Numbered from the stretch's first letter, positions 51,932 to 58,833 are shown. The stretch: 64,000 nucleotides of DNA from Cumulibacter manganitolerans (GCF_009602465.1 NZ_WBKP01000002.1:62001-126000); one strand, 5' to 3'. Numbers and translations: made by a program. Notes: generated by a model from the sequence alone, not told the origin.

Positions 51932-52071
51932 GCTGCGTCTTCGGTGGTGACGGGGAGCTGTGCGGTGTCCCGTTCTGCCAGGCTATCGGCGAGTCGTCGC
52001 GCACCGTCTTGTCCGTCTCGGTGTGCGATCGTCCGGTTGGTTGCTCGGCGACGAAACTCATCCATCGGCAT
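51928..52071 (-). CDS. Small 47-residue protein coupled to the TusA-like gene
   Basis: MPMDEFRRRATNRTIAHRDG then QDGARRLADSLAERDT...; charged and helical, without Cys. ATG 52071 has GGAG at 4-base spacing and its stop overlaps the TusA-like start, so translation is likely coupled. A longer version from 52149 lacks a site. No family recognised. Confidence 0.5.
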   Translation of the reverse strand: MPMDEFRRRATNRTIAHRDGQDGARRLADSLAERDTAQLPVTTEDAA

Positions 52072-52224
52072 GGTGCTCCGATCACTTCCCATCGATGGGG
52101 ACAACAGACGCCGGTTCCGTTCCACTGGCTGCGGTAGGTCGTCGGTCACGGGCCTGGTTCTTCCCCCATGTCACGGCCTGGATGTCAGTCGGTTGGTTGC
52201 GAGGGGGCTGGTTGGTGGGGCGCC

Positions 52225-52325
52225 TGGGGTAAGTCTCGTACATCCGCACAGCGACGGTGGTGCCGGAGATGAGTGGTGGCGCCCCTGCGGCCGAGGCGGC
52301 TGCGGACATGCCCAGAGCTAGAACG
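52225..52325 (-). pseudogene. Remnant of an MFS gene 3' end
   Basis: The minus-strand frame reads VAVRMYETYPRRPTNQ, nearly the same as the C-terminus of the 48790 MFS product (VAVRMYETHPRVP). Upstream codons give a hydrophobic Ala-rich stretch and then lose similarity. This suggests that a second MFS copy once stood between the CPVC membrane protein and the TusA-like gene. Confidence 0.5.
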
Positions 52326-52340
52326 GCGTCTGGAAGGAGT

Positions 52341-52841
52341 TCACTGGGCCGCGGGGGGCTGTGGCAGTGGGCAGCTTTGTTCGCGGCGTATGCGGAGCAC
52401 GAGCGCGATGAGCAGCAACGCTATTGACCCGGTGGCGAGGAAGGGCTGGATGGGTTCGAACATCTGTAGGGCGCCGGTGTAGCCGAGCGCGAGGAGCACT
52501 AGCTTGTTGCATACCGGGCAGCCCACGGCGAAGAAGGCTGTGATCGCGCCGATCGTGCCGAGGGAGCCGCTGCGAGTGCGGGCTTGGCCGTCTTTGCGGG
52601 CGACGTAGGTTGCAGCGACCAATCCAGCGAGCAAGCTGGTGACGACCAAGACCGGCCACGCCCAGGGCGTGGGAGGGATCTCACGGGTGAACCAGGGGGT
52701 GGAAATGAGCGCGGTGGGGATCGCGACCACGATGATGGTGGCCGCTGCGGTGAGCACGGCGAACCACCAGCGCCGCGGGGGCCAGGTGCGCAGTTCGCTG
52801 AAGGTGCTGCGGCGGGTGGAGCGGTCGGTTGTCTGGGTCAT
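52341..52841 (-). CDS. Membrane protein with intramembrane CPVC motif
   Basis: 166 residues, about four hydrophobic segments (WFAVLTAAATIIVVAIPTAL, PVLVVTSLLAGLVAATYVAR, IGAITAFFAVGCPVCNKLVL, PFLATGSIALLLIALVLRIR). The third helix carries GCPVCNK with Cys108 and Cys111, a CxxC placed as in membrane electron carriers. It sits in an operon with CcdA, DsbA-like and OsmC genes. A role in moving electrons or sulfur across the membrane is inferred; no family with a known function is recognised. Confidence 0.75.
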   Translation of the reverse strand: MTQTTDRSTRRSTFSELRTWPPRRWWFAVLTAAATIIVVAIPTALISTPWFTREIPPTPWAWPVLVVTSLLAGLVAATYVARKDGQARTRSGSLGTIGAITAFFAVGCPVCNKLVLLALGYTGALQMFEPIQPFLATGSIALLLIALVLRIRREQSCPLPQPPAAQ

Positions 52842-52870
52842 CTGTCACATCCCCGGGCGTGTAGGGCGGG

Positions 52871-53311
52871 TCAGAGGTGTTCGGGCAGGTCGGGGTCGTG
52901 GCGGAGGGTGACGGGGTGTTCGGCGCCGTGGTCGAGGGTGTGTCCGATCGTGCAGAGTCTGTCGATGGCTCGTTCGGCTCGCTCGGTGAGCACGGTGATC
53001 TTTTCCTCGTCGAGTGCGCTCATGTTGGTGCGGATGGTCGCGGCGATCAGGTCGTAGCGCTGGCCGTCGTCGGTCTTTCGCGGGGTGACGTCGACGATCG
53101 CGGCGAAGTCCTCGCCGAGGCGGCCGGCGAGGGTGTGGTCGGTGGAGAGGAGACCGCAGGCGGCCAGCGCGAGGGCGAGTAGCTCCCCGGGAGCGAGCGC
53201 GTCGTCGGCGTCGGTGCCGCCGATGCAGACTTCTCCGCCGCGGGCGTTGCGTCCGATGTAGGTCTTGGGTCCGGTGCGTTCGATGTGCAGGGGCGTGGGC
53301 GGGGTGTTCAT
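52871..53311 (-). CDS. OsmC-family peroxiredoxin-like protein
   Basis: 146 residues. OsmC/Ohr fold with the two redox cysteines: LALAACGLLST (Cys52) and RAIDRLCTIGHTL (Cys120), plus a conserved Glu in APGELLALA. OsmC/Ohr proteins reduce organic hydroperoxides, and some act on persulfides or polysulfides. GGAG lies before the ATG. It is 29 bases upstream of the CPVC membrane protein gene in the same transcript. Confidence 0.87.
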   Translation of the reverse strand: MNTPPTPLHIERTGPKTYIGRNARGGEVCIGGTDADDALAPGELLALALAACGLLSTDHTLAGRLGEDFAAIVDVTPRKTDDGQRYDLIAATIRTNMSALDEEKITVLTERAERAIDRLCTIGHTLDHGAEHPVTLRHDPDLPEHL

Positions 53312-53342
53312 GGGGGGGCCGTCTCCGTTCTGATTGCGGGGG

Positions 53343-53861
53343 TCAGTTCATGGTGGTGAGCAGCGGCGGGTGACCGGTGGTGTCCGCGAAGGTGCGGAAG
53401 CCCTTCCAGGTCAGCCCGATGCTCTCGGTGTGGGTCATGGGGTGGAAGTTGACCTGGGCGGCGCCTTCGAGGCGCTCGTCGACGACGAGGGCGATCTGTG
53501 GTGCGGTGTCGTGTCGCAGCGCCAGCGGGGTCGCGGTGCCGGGGGTGACGTGCAGCAGCTCGGCCATCACGTGCGCGGCGGCGAATCCGAGCCGGCCGCG
53601 CGCATCGATGCGGGTGTGCAGGGTCTTCAGGTCGATCTCGGTGTCTTCGTGTGCGGTGACGAAGAACAGGTTGCCCTTCTTGTCTTTGAGGAGGAGGTTC
53701 TTGGTGAACACCCCTGGCAGGTCCCCACGCAGCCGCTTGCCCTCGTCGATGCTCGTGTGCGCCGGATACGGCACGATGGGGGCGACGATCCCGATGCCCG
53801 CCAGGTAGGTCAGCAGTGCTTCGCGTTCGGCGGTCTCGTCGATGGTGGCGGTGTCGGTCAT
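53343..53861 (-). CDS. YbaK/ProX-type aminoacyl-tRNA deacylase
   Basis: 172 residues with the YbaK/ProRS-associated fold: GDLPGVFTKNLLLKDKKGNL, FFVTAHEDTEIDLKTLHTRI, RLGFAAAHVMAELLHVTPGT, ATPLAL, VNFHPMTHTESIGL. Family members free tRNA-Pro from wrongly attached Ala or Cys. In a cassette that raises cysteine turnover, clearing Cys-tRNA-Pro would make sense, though the ProX (Ala) type is more similar. The start overlaps the upstream PLP enzyme stop (TGATG). Confidence 0.85.
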   Translation of the reverse strand: MTDTATIDETAEREALLTYLAGIGIVAPIVPYPAHTSIDEGKRLRGDLPGVFTKNLLLKDKKGNLFFVTAHEDTEIDLKTLHTRIDARGRLGFAAAHVMAELLHVTPGTATPLALRHDTAPQIALVVDERLEGAAQVNFHPMTHTESIGLTWKGFRTFADTTGHPPLLTTMN

Positions 53862-55054
53862 CAGCGGGTCACCTCGTCGAGGGCCTGGGTCAGGTCGGCG
53901 ATGAGGTCGACGGTGTCTTCCAGGCCGACCGAGAGACGGATCATCGAGTCAGTGATGCCGCGGCGCTCACGTTCGGCAGGGCTCAGGCCGTGATGGGTCG
54001 TGGTCACCGGTTGCGTTGCGAGGGATTCGGCGCCGCCGAGGCTGGGCGCGAGCGCGAAGAGGTTCAACCGGTCCGCGACGCGGCTGCTGGTCTTGCCATC
54101 GGCGTCGACCTCGATCGTGATGATGCCGCCGAATCCATGCATCTGCGACACGGCCAGCTCGTGCCCCGGAAAAGAGGGAAGGCCTGGGTAGAGAACGCGG
54201 TTCACGCGGGCGTCTGCTTCCATCGCCTCAGCGATCGCCTGCGCGGACGCATTCTGTGCGTTCACCCTGATGGTGAGAGTGCGCAGGCTCCGGGCCAGCA
54301 GTGCGGCAGGTTCCGGGGCGATCGTGGTGCCGAGGTTCTTGCGCCACGCCCACACCGGGGTGATGAGCTCCGCTGCTCCAAGGAGGAACCCGGCAGTGAC
54401 GTCGGAGTGCCCGCCCAGATACTTGGTCGCGGAGTAGACCACAATGTCGGCGCCGAGGTCGAGGGGGCGCTGGTTGACCGGTGAGGCGAAGGTGTTGTCG
54501 ATCGCGACGAGCGCACCGTAACGGTGGGCCAGGTCACTGATCGCGGCGATGTCGAAGATCTCCAGGCCCGGGTTGGTGGGGGTTTCGAAGAACACCAGTC
54601 GGGCACCGGCCTCCAGGAGCGACTCAAGCTGGTCGAGCTCGCTGCCCAGTAGGAATGTGGTCTCGATGCCCAGCAGCGGGAGCTGATCGGCCAGCAGCTC
54701 AAGGGTGCCGCCGTAGGCGTCGCCCAGACACACGATCCCGTCGCGCCCGTACTGGGCGAACACCGCCATCTCGGCGGCCATCCCGGAGCAGAACGCCAAG
54801 GCGGCTGGGGCACCCTCGATGGCGGCCATGGTTTCTTCCAGCGCGAACGTTGTCGGGTTCATCCCGTACCGGGTGTACAGAGCCCCGGGAGTGTGGCCGT
54901 CGACTACGTCCAGCAGCGCCGCGGTGTTCTCGAACGCGAACGTGGTCGTGTTGTAGGTGGGCAGGTGCGGCGCACCATGGGCATCCTTCAAGGTGGTGCC
55001 GTGGATGGACCGGGTCGACTGGCCCGGGGCGTGTGGCGTGGGGGTGTTGCTCAT
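53861..55054 (-). CDS. Cystathionine gamma-synthase/lyase-type PLP enzyme
   Basis: 397 residues, full-length Cys/Met-metabolism PLP enzyme. PLP lysine in YSATKYLGGHSDVTAG (Lys211), YTRYGMNPTTFALEETMAAI, GDAYGGTLELL and IDNTFASP. It could make cystathionine, cleave it, or release hydrogen sulfide or persulfide from cysteine or homocysteine; the family cannot be split by eye. The ATG at 55054 overlaps the CcdA stop. Located with a desulfurase, TusA and rhodanese proteins, a sulfur-mobilising lyase role is favoured. Confidence 0.9.
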   Translation of the reverse strand: MSNTPTPHAPGQSTRSIHGTTLKDAHGAPHLPTYNTTTFAFENTAALLDVVDGHTPGALYTRYGMNPTTFALEETMAAIEGAPAALAFCSGMAAEMAVFAQYGRDGIVCLGDAYGGTLELLADQLPLLGIETTFLLGSELDQLESLLEAGARLVFFETPTNPGLEIFDIAAISDLAHRYGALVAIDNTFASPVNQRPLDLGADIVVYSATKYLGGHSDVTAGFLLGAAELITPVWAWRKNLGTTIAPEPAALLARSLRTLTIRVNAQNASAQAIAEAMEADARVNRVLYPGLPSFPGHELAVSQMHGFGGIITIEVDADGKTSSRVADRLNLFALAPSLGGAESLATQPVTTTHHGLSPAERERRGITDSMIRLSVGLEDTVDLIADLTQALDEVTR

Positions 55055-55965
55055 GACGGGGAGTGGCCTTCCTCATGTGATGTTGACGCCGTTGATGACG
55101 TCAGCGCCGTGGTGGTTGGTTTCGTACGGGGTTCGGCGGGGTCGGATGTCCGAGTGCGGTGGCTTCGCCACCACCACAGGAGGGCGCCGATCACGGTGAT
55201 CAGGACCGCGACGGCGAGGATGACGAGGTTGGAGGTGCTCTGCCCGAGCCGGGCGACCCCGGTTTCGAGCTCATATTGCACGGCGATCGGCAAGATCCCG
55301 CCGCCTTCGGGGTCGCGAGCGACCACGAACAGCAGCGCACCGAGGATGATGGAGAGCAGGCCGGAGATGAGTGCATGCCAGCTATTGCGCCACCGCCTGA
55401 TCGTCAGTGTGCGAGGCGTCAGCGCGGCGCGGAGCGTGCCGGACCATCGTTTCCAGGCCAGAGCGAGCAGCAGCAGAGGCAATGCCATCCCCGCGGCGTA
55501 TACGGCCAGCAGCACGCCTCCGTAGACCGGGTTCGCTCCCACAGCGGCGATCATCAGCACCGACCCAAGGATTGGGCCGGTGCACACCCCGGCCACACCG
55601 TAGGCGGTGCCCAGTACATAGACCGTCCATGCCCGGCCGGTGTCCGCGCCCTGGCCGGTGCGAGAGAGCCCCGGCAGAGGGACTCCGGCGACCTGTATGA
55701 GGCCGAACACGACCACAACTGTCGCGACCACGCTCAGCAGCACGCCGCGGTTCTGGTTCAAAAACGCGCCCGCGGTACCGGCGAACACCCCCAATGGAAC
55801 CAGCGTGGTGATCAGCCCGAGGTAGAACACCCCGGTGCGTGCCACCAGGGTCGCCGGATGGGAGAAGGCGTACGCGAAAAACGCCGGCAGCAGCATCACC
55901 GAGCACGGCGACAGTAGGCTGAGCAGCCCGCCGAGGAACGATCCGAGGTAGCCGATGTCCATCAC
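55051..55965 (-). CDS. CcdA-type membrane thiol-disulfide electron carrier
   Basis: 304 residues, seven or so membrane helices. The two redox cysteines sit in helix motifs LLSPCSVMLLPAFF (Cys21) and GVAGVCTGPILGSV (Cys128), as in CcdA/DsbD-beta. It takes electrons from cytosolic thioredoxin and delivers them to exported thioredoxin-fold proteins. The tail is polar. GTG 55965 overlaps the DsbA-like stop as GTGA; ATG 55962 is the alternative. The neighbouring genes supply both partners (trxA at 46209, DsbA-like at 55962). Confidence 0.88.
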   Translation of the reverse strand: MMDIGYLGSFLGGLLSLLSPCSVMLLPAFFAYAFSHPATLVARTGVFYLGLITTLVPLGVFAGTAGAFLNQNRGVLLSVVATVVVVFGLIQVAGVPLPGLSRTGQGADTGRAWTVYVLGTAYGVAGVCTGPILGSVLMIAAVGANPVYGGVLLAVYAAGMALPLLLLALAWKRWSGTLRAALTPRTLTIRRWRNSWHALISGLLSIILGALLFVVARDPEGGGILPIAVQYELETGVARLGQSTSNLVILAVAVLITVIGALLWWWRSHRTRTSDPAEPRTKPTTTALTSSTASTSHEEGHSPS

Positions 55966-56642
55966 TGACTGGTTTCCTCTTCGAGTTGGGCATCGATGAT
56001 CTGTCGGAACACCTCGATGGGTTGTGCCCCCTGGATCACCTGCTCACCGACCACGAACGTCGGCGTGGAGGTCACACCGAGCGCCCGGGACTGGCTGCCC
56101 TCCTGCTCGACGGCTGCGGCAAGCTCGGGGTCGTCCAGCCCGGTTTCGAACGCGGCGAGATCGAGGCCGTCGACCTCGCCTGCGAGGGCGAGAAGCCGGT
56201 CGCGGCTAAAGTCACCGTCCCCGGTGTAGGTGTGGGCGTAGAGCACTTCGTAGAACTGCCAGAACAGGTCCTGCTGTGCTGCGGCGCGTCCGGCGATAGC
56301 GGTACTCACGGAGCTCTCGCTGAGGATCGGAGTGTCCCGCCACTCCATGCGTACGTGCCCGGCGTCGATGTACTCCTCGATCAGGGTCGGGAGCGTCTCC
56401 TCGGCGAACGCACCGCAGTACTTACACGTGAAATCGGCGTACTCGATGATCACCACAGGCGCATCCACAGCCCCCATGGCGAACGGGTCGGCGTCATCTC
56501 GACGCGCCAGATCAGCCAGAGCGTTGGACTCCGCGGACGGTGACGCCGTTGTCGCGGGGTCTTCGTTGGCGGCGGTGGTGTTCTGCGTGTTCGATCCGAT
56601 CACGGTTCCAATGCCCAACGCGAGCACGACTGCGGCGATCAC
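55962..56642 (-). CDS. Membrane-anchored DsbA-like thioredoxin-fold protein
   Basis: 226 residues counted from GTG 56642. One membrane anchor (IAAVVLALGIGTVIGS), a polar linker, then DsbA/DSBA-like domain: VVIIEYADFTCKYCGAFAEE (Cys73, Cys76), cis-proline loop TSTPTFVVGEQVIQGAQP. Upstream in frame, codons for TSTTPRRAFPWKIAAV look like a genuine cytoplasmic start of the anchor, with AAGGAG before them but no ATG, GTG or TTG; a rare ATC start is possible. It probably acts outside the membrane as a CcdA-reduced thiol protein. Confidence 0.87.
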   Translation of the reverse strand: MIAAVVLALGIGTVIGSNTQNTTAANEDPATTASPSAESNALADLARRDDADPFAMGAVDAPVVIIEYADFTCKYCGAFAEETLPTLIEEYIDAGHVRMEWRDTPILSESSVSTAIAGRAAAQQDLFWQFYEVLYAHTYTGDGDFSRDRLLALAGEVDGLDLAAFETGLDDPELAAAVEQEGSQSRALGVTSTPTFVVGEQVIQGAQPIEVFRQIIDAQLEEETSQ

Positions 56643-56792
56643 TGCGGCAATCTTCCAGGGGAAGGCCCGGCGGGGTGTGGTAGACGTAGCGATACTGATA
56701 CTCCTTGTTCAACAGACGGCGCACGCACTGCGCCCGGGTGCCCATGGGGCGATATTCCGCGTAGTTTCGGGGGTCGATGCAGGCTGCGGGGT

Positions 56793-57458
56793 TCACGCGA
56801 TGCTGAGCGTGACCCCCTTGGTCGCACGCCACTCCACGACACCCTCATCCATGGCTCTCGCGTCCACCCCGCGCTCCCGCAGCCAAGCGGCGGCCTCACG
56901 GGCCATACGACACAGCTCCCCGCGGCAGTACACGACCACCTCAGCCCCGTCTGGCAGCTCGCGATACCTCTCCTCAAGCTCGTCCTGCGGCATCGAGATC
57001 GCCGCCGGGAAGTGCGCCGCCTCGTACTCCTGGCGAGGTCGCACATCGATGACCACCATCGCCGAGGTCACCGCCGACGGGTCGATTCCCGGGGCCTGCG
57101 CCTCCGAGTACCCCATGTAGTCGTCCAGCGCCTGACGCAGCTGCGGGTAGCGCGTCAAGGCGACACGCTTGGCCGCCGTGTACAGCTCGGCAACATCGTC
57201 ACCGGCTAACTGGTACAAGACGCTCGTGCGCTCCCGGCGAGCCCGAACCAGACCGGCACGCTTCAGCGTCTGTAAATGCGCCGACGTGCTCGTCAAGCCC
57301 ATCCCCGCCATCCGGGCGAGGGTCTCGACACTGTGCTCGCCCTGGGCCATCAGCTCCATGAGCTCCAGGCGGCGACCATTGCCGAGGGCCTTCACCACCG
57401 CGGCAAAAGAGTCGAAAACGGACTCCTTGCCACCAGACTCGCTATTCCATGCATCCAT
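56793..57458 (-). CDS. ArsR-family regulator fused to a rhodanese domain (unit 2)
   Basis: 221 residues from ATG 57458. Residues 15-85 form a winged HTH (GNGRRLELMELMAQGEHSVE, LTSTSAHLQTLKRAGLVRAR), with no CxC metal site. Residues 130-215 form a rhodanese with loop YCRGELC (Cys178, Cys183), the same C-x4-C spacing as the unit-1 regulator. No ribosome-binding site is evident; the start codon itself lies in the operator and a TAGCAT -10-like element lies just upstream, so the mRNA may be leaderless. It is divergent from the cysteine desulfurase and first in the leftward unit ending with the TusA-like gene. Confidence 0.9.
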   Translation of the reverse strand: MDAWNSESGGKESVFDSFAAVVKALGNGRRLELMELMAQGEHSVETLARMAGMGLTSTSAHLQTLKRAGLVRARRERTSVLYQLAGDDVAELYTAAKRVALTRYPQLRQALDDYMGYSEAQAPGIDPSAVTSAMVVIDVRPRQEYEAAHFPAAISMPQDELEERYRELPDGAEVVVYCRGELCRMAREAAAWLRERGVDARAMDEGVVEWRATKGVTLSIA

Positions 57459-57478
57459 GGAACACAATGCTAGCATTG
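57443..57478. promoter_or_regulatory. Operator-like inverted repeat plus 14-bp palindrome at the unit-2 divergon
   Basis: TATTCCA-N8-TGGAACA (57443-57464) is identical in both half-sites and spacing to the unit-1 site at 47361. It overlaps the start codon of the regulator. Immediately beside it, CAATGCTAGCATTG (57465-57478) is a perfect palindrome containing TAGCAT, a possible -10 element in either direction. Confidence 0.8.
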
Positions 57479-57497
57479 CGGAGGAGAGGGCTTCGCT

Positions 57498-57524
57498 GTG
57501 AGCGCGACGCATCGCATGGCCTGA
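57498..57524 (+). other. Possible 8-codon leader ORF before the cysteine desulfurase
   Basis: GTG-initiated VSATHRMA-stop, preceded by the excellent ribosome-binding site GGAGGAGAGG at 7-8 base spacing, better than many genes here. It lies 82 bases upstream of the desulfurase ATG. It could be a regulatory leader peptide or simply chance. Confidence 0.35.
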
Positions 57525-57606
57525 GCGGAACAGCACTTGCCCACTGGCCTGTCGGTCACTGCCGGTGTTGACCGCAGGCGGGCCGGGTGCATTTGGAGAG
57601 GCCAGG

Positions 57607-58743
57607 ATGAGCGAACAGAAACCGATCTACCTTGACCACAACGGGACCACCCCGGTGGACCGCGAGGTGGCAGAAGCAATGTGGCCATATCTGACAGAGG
57701 TGTATGGCAACCCGTCCAGCACTACGCCCCAGGGACTGCAGGCGCGGCGTGCGGTAGAAGATGCGCGCGAGCAGGTCGCCGCGCTCCTCGCGGCCCATCC
57801 TGATGAGATCGTCTTCACCTCCGGTGGCACCGAGGCGAACAACCTCGCCATCCGCGGCGCCGCGGCTCAGGCCGCGACCCCGGTAATGGTCACCTCGGCG
57901 ATGGAACACCCCGCCACGATCGCTCCAGTGGCACACCTACGTCGACAACACGGATGGCGCGTGCATGAGCTGCCCGTGGATCACGTCACGCGGATCGTTC
58001 TAGACCAATGGCCGGCCGGGCCGATCGGACTGGGCACACTGATTCTGGCCCACAACGAGACCGGCACGATTCAGCCGATGCAAGATTTCGCCGAGACCGT
58101 CCATGCACACGGTGGTCTCGTGCACGCCGATGCTGCGCAGGCGGTCGGGAAGATTCCCGTGCAGGTCGACGACTTACATGTGGACCTGCTCAGCGTGGCC
58201 GGGCACAAGCTCTACGCCCCCAAAGGCATCGGTGCTCTCTACGTGCGCCGCGGAACATCCCTCTCGCCGGTGCTGCTCGGCGCTGGACAAGAACGAGGAA
58301 TCCGGCCGGGCACGGAGAACGTCGCCGGAATCGTCGGCCTGGGTGCCGCCGCCGAGGCTGCCGGGCGACTGCTGGCCACCGAACCGGGCCGGCAGTCAGA
58401 ACTTCGGGAACACCTGTGGCGCCGGCTGAGCGCGCGTATCCCTCACCTGGTCCGGATCACGCCAACCGAGAATGCGCTGCCGAACACGCTGATGGTCGCC
58501 GTCCCCGGACGGCTCGGCGCCGACATCCTTGACGCGGCCCCTGCCGTGGCCGCATCAACCGGCAGCGCTTGCCACGCCGGAACACACACCCCATCCGCGT
58601 CGCTGATGGCAGCAGGCCTCAGCGAGAACGTAGCGCTCGGCGCACTACGCCTAACTCTCGGGCGATCCACCTCCACAGCAGACATCGAGACCGCGGCCGA
58701 CACCTTGATTCGAGCCATAGCCGCCGAACGCCAGACGGCATGA
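57607..58743 (+). CDS. Cysteine desulfurase (NifS/IscS-like)
   Basis: 378 residues. YLDHNGTTPVDREV start, SGGTEANNLAI, PLP lysine in SVAGHKLYAPKG (Lys201), and the active-site Cys322 in TGSACHAGTHTPS. It removes sulfur from cysteine as an enzyme persulfide and passes it to carriers such as TusA. ATG 57607 has GGAGAGG upstream; an in-frame start at 57565 adds 14 residues without family similarity. It is divergent from the second ArsR-rhodanese regulator and shares its operator region. No IscU/SufU scaffold gene is adjacent, which favours a sulfur-relay role over Fe-S assembly. Confidence 0.92.
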   Translation: MSEQKPIYLDHNGTTPVDREVAEAMWPYLTEVYGNPSSTTPQGLQARRAVEDAREQVAALLAAHPDEIVFTSGGTEANNLAIRGAAAQAATPVMVTSAMEHPATIAPVAHLRRQHGWRVHELPVDHVTRIVLDQWPAGPIGLGTLILAHNETGTIQPMQDFAETVHAHGGLVHADAAQAVGKIPVQVDDLHVDLLSVAGHKLYAPKGIGALYVRRGTSLSPVLLGAGQERGIRPGTENVAGIVGLGAAAEAAGRLLATEPGRQSELREHLWRRLSARIPHLVRITPTENALPNTLMVAVPGRLGADILDAAPAVAASTGSACHAGTHTPSASLMAAGLSENVALGALRLTLGRSTSTADIETAADTLIRAIAAERQTA

Positions 58744-58833
58744 CCACTTGATGTTCTAGGCGGCCGCACCTTGCCTCGCGCAAATCATGGATTGCAACTG
58801 AGACCCCATTCGTCAACCGGATAAGCCACGAAG

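Noticed and set aside
46635-57536. Arsenic or metal resistance island because of ArsR-type regulators
   Set aside because: No arsenate reductase, ArsB/Acr3, ArsM or metal P-type ATPase is present, and both regulators lack the CxC metal motif; the neighbours are sulfur and thiol proteins.
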